From NCBI GenBank assembly GCA_015680685.1, contig MNCI01027262.1:1823397-1887396 (forward strand): 64,000 nucleotides of DNA. The letters are read 5' to 3'. Made by a program: the position numbers and the translations under genes. The stretch's first letter is position 1. Each line of letters begins with the position of its first letter. This stretch comes from Gnetum montanum (taxonomy: Eukaryota; Streptophyta; Gnetopsida; Gnetales; Gnetaceae). Below are positions 36,317 to 46,570 of the stretch, one piece after another. The notes below the pieces were generated by a model, which had not been told where the DNA came from, ran no database searches, and worked only from the letters and a program-made list of their open reading frames with translations.

Positions 36317-36585
36317 GCCCTTTAAGGTGTTGGTTTCTTAACATTGATGGTAGAATTACAAATAAAATTATTTCTTTGAATAATATTAGCTTCTTTGATA
36401 GCTTTAATATTTTAGGTTTTATTAAAACTTAGGAGGATGTTGGTTCTATAGATTTTTTTAGTTCTTAGATTTATTAAATTTTTTCTAAGAAATACAAGAG
36501 TAGAGTAAAGAGGTAAACCTTTTAGGGACATCGCTATGTTAGTAAGAAAATATCTTGAAAATTATAGTGGTTGTTATTTTCAGGG
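36317..36585 (+). pseudogene. LINE family B endonuclease start, copy 1
   Basis: It reads LNIDGRITNKIISLNNISFF-like and SFNILGFIKT, which matches the beginning of an APE-type endonuclease. It aligns at roughly 80% with a second copy at 36926-37165. The copy breaks off where an L1-like RT fragment begins. Confidence 0.55.
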
Positions 36586-36589
36586 GATG

Positions 36590-36922
36590 CAATGGTTAAG
36601 AAAATGGAATAACTCTTAGGAGGATGTGTAGCAAAATAATATGCATATTTATTATCTTATAACAAAAGCACATCAAAGAATTCTTCAACCAAAAATTACA
36701 ATACAAGAAATAAAACCAACAACTTTTAGTTTAGTAGATGGTAGAGCTCTAGGATTTGATGATTTTCTAATTGAAGTTTTCAAGAAGCATTAGCATAGCA
36801 TTGGAAATAATCTCCTTCATGTTTTCCTAGAAGCCATTAAAAACATTTTTCTTTGTAAAAATATTAATAAAGGTGTCATTCATCTTTTTCCTAAGAATGG
36901 ATATCTTCAACATATTGGTAAT
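36590..36922 (+). pseudogene. L1-like LINE (family A) RT, N-terminal fragment
   Basis: Frame-broken translation gives TIQEIKPTTFSLVDGRALGF (about 36705-36765), the L1 pattern I-x-E-x-x-x-A-x-F-x-x-x-x-x-x-x-x-G-x-D-G. FPKNGYLQHIGNW follows at about 36885-36922, equivalent to the L1 PK-x-x...x-N-W-R-P-I block. It stops abruptly at N-W, exactly where the family B endonuclease copy 2 starts. The C-terminal part of this element appears after the N gap (38841-41050). Confidence 0.6.
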
Positions 36923-36925
36923 TGG

Positions 36926-38512
36926 GCCCCCTTTAGGGTGCAGATATCTAAACATTTATTGTGGAATTACAAGTAAAGTTGTTTCTTTGAATAATATTAA
37001 CTTCTTCAATAGCTTTGATATTTTTGGTTTTGTTGAAACTTCAAAAGATGTTGGTTTTATAGATTTTGTAGTTCATAGATTTTATTAAATTTGTTGTAAG
37101 AAATACAAAAGTAGGGTGAAGAGGCAAACCTTTTGGGAGTAGTGCAATGTTAGTGAGGATATCTCTTCAAAATTGCATGCTTTTTTAAAAAATAATGATT
37201 ATAAATAATATGTTTGGCTAAAAATCTTATGTCAGTATGATTGTGCTTTTCTTATCATATGCTATATTAGTCCTAGACATGCTACATTGCATGATTCTAT
37301 AGAGTTATCTAGTGTTCATCCTTTTCAATTCTTAGGAAAAGACATTTTAGAATTTGCACCAAAAGGCTTGATATTTATTTGGAAAGATTTTAATATAAGG
37401 ATGGATTCATAAAAAACAAAAATTATTCAATGGTAACATAATGTTGGCAATTTAGACATTGTTAAAGATCATAGTTGGACACGACATTCTACAATTCACA
37501 CTATTAATAAGATGGATCAACAACTATTAAAATAGACAAAAACATTTATCTTCTCATTTGAAATGGCCTTGCGATATTTCTTTAATCTTCATCATTTACT
37601 TTTAAAGGACCTTAAAGTAACTCTTACATTGATTTGCTTTTGTGTTCTTATGAAGATATTCATTTTATTATGTTGAAGGTTCCAAAAGATTTAGTGGAGT
37701 CTTACCATCAATATGTAAAGTTTTTGTTACAAATTCAAATTGTTCCTAAGACAAAAATAAAATAAAAATAGAAATAAATTTTAGCACAAACTCATCCAAG
37801 TTAAGAAAAAATATATGAATGCACCACCTCAAAAATGGACTCTTGAAAGATGACACTAAGAGCTTGAACAAATTTTAGTTACAGCAGCAACAAAATTTGT
37901 ACGTTCACAAAAAAAAGTGCTCATAAAACTTAGTTGTATAAAGGTTGCATGCAAGCTAGAAAAAATATTGAGAATGCAAATAAGAGTCACAAACAAAGTT
38001 TAGTTAAGCCATATATAAGCTTGATTAGAAGTAAGAAAATGAAATTTATCAAGGAGCAGCATGAATATTTTGCTTATACGATTAAAAATATACCTATACA
38101 GTTTTAGCAATATTTTTTTCATAAAGTCTCTTCATCATTTAATTTTTATTTTTAAGATATTTGTTCATTTTATAATAATCTCTTTACAGGAGAAAATGAT
38201 AATTCTACTACTATTGTACAATAAGCACCTCTCTAATTTACTCTTAAAAAATTCATAGAGGGTATCAAAAAGATAGCATCTAGTAAATCTATAGATTTAG
38301 ATCATTTATATGCATAATTATTAAAGTGGGAAGGCTCTACTATTCATAGAGAAATTTGACACAAATTAAATTCAGAAATAGAATAAATATTAAATCAACA
38401 TTAAAAAAACTACTAAAGATATCTTGTTATGTTGAAAGGAGGGAAATAATTGGAAAATTTATCAAATGATGATTATGAGTAATATTTTTGCTAAGTTATT
38501 GGGCACTATACT
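36926..38512 (+). mobile_element. LINE family B copy 2: endonuclease and RT start
   Basis: The endonuclease start (SLNNINFFNSFDIFGFVET, about 36975-37040) is followed by ISPRHATLHDSI (about 37265-37305) and WKDFNIRMDS (about 37380-37410), the latter like the G-D-F-N-A-R block. The linker before RT has SKSIDLDHLYA and LLKWEGSTIH (about 38275-38350). It reaches FAKLLGTI (38486-38510), the RT block also seen at about 42237-42262, and then the assembly gap begins. Many stops. Confidence 0.6.
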
Positions 38513-38840
38513 NNNNNNNNNNNNNNNNNNNNNNNNNNNNNNNNNNNNNNNNNNNNNNNNNNNNNNNNNNNNNNNNNNNNNNNNNNNNNNNNNNNNNNNN
38601 NNNNNNNNNNNNNNNNNNNNNNNNNNNNNNNNNNNNNNNNNNNNNNNNNNNNNNNNNNNNNNNNNNNNNNNNNNNNNNNNNNNNNNNNNNNNNNNNNNNN
38701 NNNNNNNNNNNNNNNNNNNNNNNNNNNNNNNNNNNNNNNNNNNNNNNNNNNNNNNNNNNNNNNNNNNNNNNNNNNNNNNNNNNNNNNNNNNNNNNNNNNN
38801 NNNNNNNNNNNNNNNNNNNNNNNNNNNNNNNNNNNNNNNN
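38513..38840. other. Assembly gap (328 N)
   Basis: Unresolved bases. Left of the gap is LINE family B RT; right of it is family A (L1-like) RT. The junction between the two elements is therefore hidden, or may be a mis-join. Confidence 1.
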
Positions 38841-41055
38841 AAACATATCATAAATAATAGTATTGTAGCTTAGGAGAGAATAAGGCTTCTGATATAAACT
38901 AACTAGGCATTGCTTTTGTTAAGTTAGATAATTCTTGAGCTTATGATAGAATTGAATAGAATTTCCTTATTTCTTATCTCTATAAATTGAGATTTGGTGA
39001 TTATTTTAGTCATTTTTTCTGTACCCTGCTCGTTGATGCTAATACTCAAGTTACTATAAATTTCAGATTAATTTCCTCTTTTTCTCTTCAATGGTTAGTT
39101 CATCAAGGTTATATTCCAACTCCCTACCATTTTATTACTGCTACAAACTTTTATTCATATAATTTGTATTATTATTAACAAAAGAATATCAATAAGGAAA
39201 TTTCAATTGTTGATCAAAGTTTGTAATGGCTTAATATGCACTTTGCAAATGATTCCTTTTTTATTATTAACAATTCTTTGTAATATATCAATTCTTTATT
39301 AGCTAGAGTGGAGAATTACTACATGTTATCTAGCTCTCATATCAATTAGAACAAATCTATTGTTTATTGTAATGGTGATATTAATGAGTGGGTTACTCTC
39401 AAACTTTAGAAAATCTTGAAAAAAAAAAGATTATATCTTTAAATTTAAGAATAAATTTTTCCTTTGAGTCAATCTTACTATGTTGTGGAATCATGTGGTT
39501 GATATAATTGAAAGAAGCTTGATAAATAAAAAGAATAAAAGCCCATCCTTATTAGCAAAGTTTTAGTTATTAAGCAATGCTTTAATTAACTCATATTTAT
39601 TACTTCACTTATTGGGTTCCTTCTAAAACTTCCTTTGTTAGAATTGATGGTATTATCTATCAGTTTATTTGGTTTAATAAGTAAAATAAAAAATTATTTT
39701 CTAGAGTTGCTTTGCATATTTTCACTAGTAGCAGAAAAGATAGAAGACTTGGTCTTATTAATTATTATAACTAGGTTATTTTATTTGCAATAAAATAGAT
39801 TACAAAGTACATTAATGAAGATAATGTTTGGATGTTCCTTTTAACAAATATATTTTTGCAAGGAAATTCTCAAAATGATAACAATTGGTCTTCTAATAAC
39901 TTTCTTTATTGTCTTCTTTTCCCCAAGACATTTCTATTCTGTATGCGCCAGTTCTTAAACAAATTGAAAAACATGGTGCAAACTTACTAAGTATTAGAAT
40001 TATAATCATATTATAGTTTTAGAAGATATACTTAAGCAAATTAGCCCATGGCAGCTTCCTTTTAATAAAGGAGCTCATGCTACTAATTTATCTAGATTCT
40101 GTACCACTTGAAGAAAATTTGGTATCACTATAGTTTCTTGTCTAACATATTGATGATAGATGGATTACATAGAATAAAGCTTTTAGCCTTTATGGTCTTA
40201 ATAGAAAAAGTAAAAATAATTTTGAAAAATTAATTTCTAATTTTGAGAATTTATTTACAATTGACAATAGTTTGCATGCGGCTTTTCCAAATATTTTTTA
40301 AAAGGATGGCAAATTTATTTTTCTTTTTAATTCCAAAGTTGCTTATAAGATTATTACAAAAAAATAATTTTATTCATGATATATTCAATACGACCTAGAA
40401 ACTACAAGTATCTTCACATTATTGGATGTGGAAAATGAAATATATTTAGAGAGCTTTTGACTTTCCAAAAATTTATATTTTTATGGTGTCTTACTCGTCA
40501 AGTTCTTCTTATGAGCACTCATCTTAAACACACAAGTATTATTTCCCTTTAATCTTCTCTTTATGGAAGTGAATACTCAATTTCTCATATCTTTTTAGTA
40601 TGCTATTTCTGAACATGCTTAGAAATGGATATCTAGAATTTGTAACAACTTTCAACCAAGCATCAATGAAATCATTCTTAGTGATCAAACTAGTTTATCT
40701 ACTTCTTTTCTTTACATTTGGAAGTGTCTTTAATAACTTGTTCTCTCCTCTATTTAGAGGCTTTGGTGTACATTAATTTTCTAGAATCAAAAGCATAATT
40801 ATGACCTCTGTTGAAGAGTTAAATATCATATTCTCAAAGATGTCACTTTTTAGCTATAGCTTCAAACCAAAAAGCAACTAATGAAAGTCAAAAATTAATT
40901 TATTTTCTATAGTATTAATTCCGTTTGTTTTGGAGGTTCAAGGATGGAAAGCTTTATGCTTCTATTGCAATTTGTTCATTATTTCCAATTAATGTGTTCT
41001 TTTTTTTCTAGAGAGAGTTTTACCTTTCTCTTTATAAGAAATCCTTTAGTAAAAA
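38841..41055 (+). pseudogene. L1-like LINE (family A) RT C-terminal half with zf-RVT-like domain
   Basis: Frame-broken reading gives LRFGDYFSHFFCTLLVDANTQV (shown here only in part; about 38985-39050) and SSFSLQWLVHQGYIPTPYHF (about 39072-39131), corresponding to L1 'V-R-Q-G-C-P-x-S-P-x-L-F'. A catalytic box follows, reading F-A-N-D at 39242-39253 where F-A-D-D is expected. A long region of lost frame follows, then a C-terminal Trp/Cys/His-rich segment at about 40430-40720 (FPKIYIFMV, SISHIFLVC). That segment resembles the zinc-binding reverse-transcriptase domain of plant L1 elements. Many stops. Confidence 0.65.
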
Positions 41056-41579
41056 GTGAAAACCCATGAGGGTGCTTCTAAATAAGTGCAAGGCTTAATT
41101 CTTTTCCTACTGAGAGAGGAGGTTTTCTAAAATTGATTGTAAGAATAAAAACATAAAAAGACAACCCTTAAGCCCTTGGGCTTTTTCTTTAGACCCTCTC
41201 TTTGGATATCTAATATACTTTGAATTTTCCTTTATATTATTATTCATTTTTTGGCCCTGAAAAATTACCTTGAATATGTCATCTTCTTTCTTTAATTTCA
41301 TTGTATGGATGCTTAACCATTTCATACAAGTTCAAAAGTTGAGACTATACAATAAACTAACATGAGAGATGACATTTTTTAATAAATTATTTTACATGTA
41401 TATGTTCTTCAAAAATTTGTAGTGGAATTTTTTTGCCATATTTTTTTATTATAGTGGGAGAAAAACTTCTAGAATCTCCTCATCATTACCTAAAATTCAT
41501 TATTTTTTCCTCAATTCATCATATTCATTAAAATAAATGCAAAACTTGTCATCTCACTGTAGACCTTCATCAAGAGTTT
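41056..41579. other. AT-rich spacer, no gene recognised
   Basis: This is probably the 3' UTR of family A LINE and junction sequence. It contains a short inverted word pair (cccttaagcccttgggct). No coding similarity. Confidence 0.4.
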
Positions 41580-42679
41580 CAAATAATAGTGGCTAATATA
41601 TTAGTCAACAATGAAAATGTGGTAGATCTAACTAATTTTCATTTATCTACAACTGCTCATGTGCAAATTAAGAATAGGCCTACTTGTAGAAAACCTTGGT
41701 TTGGTGTGGACTCTTTGATAGCTCATAAAGATGTTATAGCTTCACATTTTGATGTTTCAATGCTAGAGAATTATATAAGGCTAATTCATTTTTTAAAAAT
41801 GAAAGTCCCTTGAAGAAGAGTAGGAAAGAATGGTTTTTGAAATTCACTCAAATCCAAAGAGCTTTTGGAATATATTCTGAGACAAAAAATGACATGGTTG
41901 GGATTGTTAATTATCTACTATTCAAACTTTCTTTAATGAATCTTTTAATCAAAAGGCTACCTCAACTAAGAAAGATAATTCTAGTGTTCTTGAGTTATCC
42001 CTTGATGACATTTCTATATGAATTCAAAGATTATCTTTTGGGAAATGTACTAATGTTAATGAATTAATTACAAAGCTTCTCAAATAGGATGGAAAGTGGA
42101 TTGCAATCTTCTTAATAAATGGCTTCAACATAGTTTGGATTACTCTTGGTGCTCTAGTCGAGCAATCTTACTTTTCAACAAAGGATATAGGATAAATCTT
42201 AATAACTATCGATTGATTTCAATTAATTCAATTTTCACTAAGCTTTTGGGCACTATTTTGGAGAATAAAATTAGTTCATGAGAAAAAATGCAAGGTCTTC
42301 ATACTTAGTCACAAGCAAGCTTCAAGAGGAATCATTATACTATATACCATCTGACAACTTTGTGTTATTATCTAGATAAAGCAAAAAGGCTCAACCATAT
42401 GACTTTTATCTGTTTTGTTAATTTCTCCAAGACTTATGATTCTATTGCTTGAGATAAACTTTAAAAGAGATTGGATAGCATTAACATTCCACAAGATCTT
42501 CTTTTTGCTGATAAAAGAATCTATGAGATAGTTAACATTCTTATTGAAGATAATCTTGACAAAGAAAGAACAATTATCAAGAGCTTAGTTAAAGTTAAAC
42601 AATGTTATCTTCTGTCCCCTATCATTTCTGGCATATTCATAAATGGATTAGAGGAATGGATGTAAAATGCCTCTTATCA
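41580..42679 (+). pseudogene. LINE family B RT domain (second copy)
   Basis: Two overlapping frames give the pre-RT linker (PWFGVDSLIAHKDVIASHFD, about 41695-41755; WFLKIHSNPKSFW-like, about 41830-41870). LLFNKGYRINLNNYRLISIN (about 42166-42225) and FTKLLGTILENKISS (about 42234-42280) follow, then FVNFSKTYDSI (about 42415-42447), like the 'F-x-D-F-x-K-A-F-D' motif A. VKQCYLLSPIISGIFINGLE (about 42594-42654) is like 'V-K-Q-G-C-P-L-S-P-x-L-F-x-x-Y-I-x-x-L-E'. The Gly of that block is missing. The copy is cut at 42680 by the LTR of element 2. Stops and frameshifts throughout. Confidence 0.75.
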
Positions 42680-43506
42680 TGATATTTTAGTTAATGAACC
42701 ATCTTCCTTGGGTTGCATCGATGGGATGTCATCATCATGATCAAATTGATGCTTGGTCTGATGCGTTGACATGACCCCATTGACACAATGTCTATCTTTG
42801 GCTATAAATATGCACTCACCAGCTACATTTATGGTAATTCCATAGTTAGTATCATAGCGAAGCTCTTGTAGTTTTTCCTTCTTAAAGTTAGAATATTTAC
42901 TAAGTGTCCATAGTAGGAGTGAGAAGTGTATGAATATTTATTCAAGCACTAATGTACCTAAGCACTTTGGTGTGATTAGAAATAAAGATGAGCTTTCTTC
43001 ACAAACCTTGTAGCATTTGGAATTAGCCTAATGTCTACTTTAAATGCATTTATTATCTGAGTAATTTACTTTAATGTATTAAATTGATTAATTAAAGCAC
43101 ATAAGTATGATCACTTCGAGCATACGTTTAACGCTTAGTAATCCCAATAGTGTCTAATGCTTGGTAACTTAGTAGCATTGCAATGTGTTTAGGATAAATG
43201 CTTATGTTAGATTAGTTAGACATTAGTTAGTTATTAGATTAGTTAAACATTTAATCACTTTATTTTCTAGCACTTGGATGACTTAAACAATAAAATATAA
43301 AATGATAAAAATCATATGCCTTGGTTATGCTTAACCATACACTTGCACCTTAGAATTAGAAATGAGATGACAACAATCATTATTGTTAGATTCACTTCCT
43401 AGACCTAGTGTACTTAGAGGGCTAAAGTCTATGGAATTTGACTAGATCACTTAGTGAATGCTAGTGATTTGTATGATTGGGTATAGGGTATACTCGCTAC
43501 TCATCA
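42680..43506 (+). repeat. Element 2 5' LTR
   Basis: 827 bases beginning TGATATTTTAG and ending CTCATCA style (ctactcatca), followed by a primer site. The U3 contains TTGCATCGATGGGATG and other CATCRATG words (42710-42790). TATA box tataaata is at 42803-42810. It inserts into LINE family B. The matching 3' LTR is not in the window, since the element runs off the right edge. Confidence 0.75.
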
Positions 43507-43507
43507 T

Positions 43508-43526
43508 TGGTACCATTCTTGGGGAC
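43508..43526 (+). promoter_or_regulatory. Primer-binding site of element 2 (tRNA-Asp type)
   Basis: TGGTACCATTCTTGGGGAC follows one base after the LTR. It differs from TGGCGCCGTTGCCGGGGAC at a few positions, mostly C-to-T and G-to-A changes. Confidence 0.7.
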
Positions 43527-43617
43527 TTTAGTTAGCTGCATATGCTATCTAGGAGTTAGTCAAATCATTTAAAATAATAATATTATTAAAAGCACACTAT
43601 TTTTCTCTCAACTTGAT

Positions 43618-45690
43618 ATGACTTCTTCTCACAAGGAAGATTCTCCACTACCATTCAAAAGCAAGTCCAATCAATAGAGGTGTGAAAAGTCAAAATAGCC
43701 AATGCCCCAACAATGATAAGTGTTATATACTAATCCCAATGAGTATGTCCCAAACTTCACCTTCATCATACATTAGGATGAATAGATGCAATGGAGGGAC
43801 ATGAAGAGCAACATTATGTTATCACCCAATTGATTAGTTCTTGTGATGTTGCTCCAAACTCTCATGAGATTGGGAATCCATAGGATCAATGCTAAATATG
43901 TTATGTAGGACCATGACTATCTGGATTATCATCTCATTGAGGCATAACATAGGAAATATTGGCAACAGAAGGCTCATTACAAAGTATCAAAACAAAAACA
44001 TTTTAATAACCACTTATTCCTACTAGGTCAGAAAGAAGGAGAGGATCCATTTTTTGGGGGTTCTCAATTCACAAACTCTTCTCGCCTTGTCTTTGGTGAG
44101 GGAAACTCAAACCACAACCTACAATCCACTATCAAAAATCTTGGTTCGAGCAAAAATAGGTCACATGACCATGGGGGCTCAAAAGGCAAGGCTAAATGTA
44201 AGAACTTAGACAAGAATCATAATGATGACAAACATGATGATCATGGCTATCACCAACGAAGAGGGGGTAATAGGCATCCTCATCTTTACCTTCAACATCC
44301 TCATCTTCTTCCTCCCCTACCTTTGATTAAAGTCGTAGAGGATGTGACTATGATGAAGGTGATTGATGGGACAAAGATGATCATAGAGCCCGTTGAACTA
44401 GTAGAGACCATGGGCATGGGCAATCAAGGGAGGTTCACCATCATGAAAGAAGGGATAGTAGAGGACATCATAAGCATCATGGCCATCACCAAGGCTATGA
44501 CTATGATGAACCTTTGCTTTCAACTAGAAACATGTTGAACATTGTAGAGGCCATGAGAATCTCAATGAGTCATGTAAAAGATAGTAAAATCAAAAGGTTG
44601 GAGGGACAATAGAGGACATCATAAGCATCATTGACATCACACAAGGCTATGACTATGATGAACCTTTTTTTGCAACTAGAAACTATTGAACATTGTAGAA
44701 GCCATGAGAATCTCAATGAGGCATGTAAAAGATTGTAAAATCAAAAGGTTGGATATGAACAATATTCCCAGATTCAAAAGGAGATACAACTCAGATCCAT
44801 AAAATCACCTTCAAGCCTTTCATAATGTTTGTGCCTTGCAAAACATTGAAAATGAATAGCAAAAAGAATGTGTTCCCAAGAACGCTCATTAAGAAAGCTA
44901 AAAGTTGATATCACTCCTTAGAATCAAAATCAATCAAATAATGGAGTACGATGCTTAAGCTCTTCAATGACAAGTATCAAATATACTCACAAGTATCCAA
45001 TATGAGAAAGTAGATCCAAGGGTAGAGGCAAGTAATACATGAATCCTTGGATGCTTCCATGGGTAGATATTACTCTTTGTTGCACAGAAGCACAAGCCAT
45101 GGCTTTTGTCAAAGGGAGTACTTCTGTCATATCATAGATGGACTCTGAATAGAAATGAGGATAACTCTTGGGGTTTATGCCCAAGGGAGACTTTCAAAGC
45201 TTAGAGTTTATTAAATCCAAAGGCTCATTGATCAGGTGGCTAAAGAAGAAGGCACGTTACAAAAAAGGAAAAGTATAGAGGAGGTCAACTAAAACCCTTC
45301 CATCAAAAAAAGGGAAGTCTAGTTCTCTAATAATGAGGAGAAGGCACCACTTGATGAAGTGGTGCAACATAAAACCTTGCCTATATAAAACATCTAACTG
45401 AGAGATATCGACCAAGGTAAATAAAATGGGGGATTCTTTGGAGGAAAAATTCTAGTCTAATCTTAAAATTACTAAAGTGTCTAATGAGAAAAGTAGTAGT
45501 CATGACTAAAGAAGAATGAAAGAAGTTGAATGTGCCCACCAAAGGGGTAAGGGCAAAGTTGCTACCATAGAGGAGGTTACAGAGTCTAAAATAGATGATA
45601 ATGGTGGGTGTGAAATCTATCATAATGAGCATCCTAAGGGTGTTGCCCCATTATGTCACACTTGCAAGAGTATGGAGTGTATGCATTGAA
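43618..45690 (+). pseudogene. Element 2 gag
   Basis: The start is at ATG 43618 (M-T-S-S-H). The N-terminal block has YTNPNEYVPNFTFI (about 43727-43770) and MQWRDMKSNI (about 43789-43818). A His/Asp-rich linker follows (KNHNDDKHDDHGYH, about 44213-44254). A 110-140-base stretch around 44590-44720 repeats the one at 44460-44590 almost exactly (aggacatcataagcatcat...). It is a local tandem duplication inside gag. The capsid-like region follows, then a Cys/His segment (CEIYHNEHPKG...CHTC, about 45610-45670). Several stops. Confidence 0.65.
44460..44730 (+). repeat. Local tandem duplication inside element 2 gag
   Basis: The phrase from 'gaggacatcataagcatcat' through 'ctatgactatgatgaacctt', 'gaacattgtagaggccatgagaatctcaatgag' (given in parts) and 'catgtaaaagat' occurs twice, the second copy about 140-150 bases after the first with a few differences. 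Elements 1 and 3 have it once, so the duplication is specific to element 2. It could also be an assembly slip. Confidence 0.6.
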
Positions 45691-46045
45691 TCCTAGATTG
45701 GCAAGAAAGCAAGCACCCAAGATTTTACCTTATCCTCAAGGCAACTACAAGTAGTTCCACCAATAGCAAGCCTACTATCTAAGTGGATTTCCACCCCAAT
45801 CTCATGAGTAGTACTAGTAATGGCAGCATCCATAGTTGTGGGGGATGCCACCACCAATGTAGGAATACCCTTACTAGTAACCAAATCCATATTGATACTA
45901 TGTTCAGTAGCTGATTTCGCTGCATGACTCTTCCAATTACACCTCCTTTTAGCACCACTACTACCCTCCTAAACATTATAGAGCCTAATCTCCAAGAGGG
46001 AAATATCCATTTCCATTCTACCCTCCTCACCCTTCTACATGTTTN
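45691..46045 (+). pseudogene. Element 2 gag-pol linker (left contig end)
   Basis: It corresponds to element 3 positions about 56750-57080 read on the minus strand (LNIIEPNLQEGN... equivalent to LNTTKPNLQEGN...). It ends at a single N at 46045 in the middle of this linker. The bases 45874-46044 are repeated exactly in inverse at 46399-46569. Confidence 0.6.
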
Positions 46046-46569
46046 AAAAGGAACTCCCATGATTAAATCTTTTGCTAGGAAGGTGTTCATCCTTGATCTA
46101 ATCGATTACCACATGGGTTAACATCAAAACATGCACTTTGGAAGGTGTTTGGTTTGAAGGGTTCTCAAATAATTAAGTAAGGGATGATAAAGAAATAGGG
46201 TCATCAACTACATGTGTATGTGAGGGCTTTGAAGGATTATGGGTCTAAAAGAATAATCTTTTTTGGGTTTTTTTTGAACCACTCAGCTGAGGAGTTGGTT
46301 GTATGTTAATAGCCCTCATGGTGTTTCTTTGTTGTGATTATGTAGGAATTTCACCTTGCATGGATGAAGCTCATGGTAGTTGAGTTGAGGGTGGAGGTAA
46401 ACATGTAGAAGGGTGAGGAGGGTAGAATGGAAATGGATATTTCCCTCTTGGAGATTAGGCTCTATAATGTTTAGGAGGGTAGTAGTGGTGCTAAAAGGAG
46501 GTGTAATTGGAAGAGTCATGCAGCGAAATCAGCTACTGAACATAGTATCAATATGGATTTGGTTACTAG
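46046..46569 (-). other. Inverted 524-bp piece between single Ns, probable mis-oriented contig
   Basis: This segment lies between N at 46045 and N at 46570. Its content matches element 3's plus strand (56400-56890), which is antisense to element 3. Element 2 is on the plus strand, so the piece is reversed relative to its own element. Its last 171 bases (46399-46569) are the exact reverse complement of 45874-46044. Turning it round would make it overlap the left contig by those 171 bases and continue the gag-pol linker correctly. About 400 bases of the linker and protease, present in element 3, are still missing after it. Confidence 0.85.
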
Positions 46570-46570
46570 N

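Noticed and set aside
38462..38873. Open frames spanning the N gap on both strands.
   Set aside because: They consist almost wholly of unknown bases.
45874..46569. A perfect 171-bp inverted repeat with a 354-base loop and flanking Ns, like a foldback transposon or hairpin locus.
   Set aside because: The single Ns at both borders and the antisense content relative to the host element point to a flipped contig.
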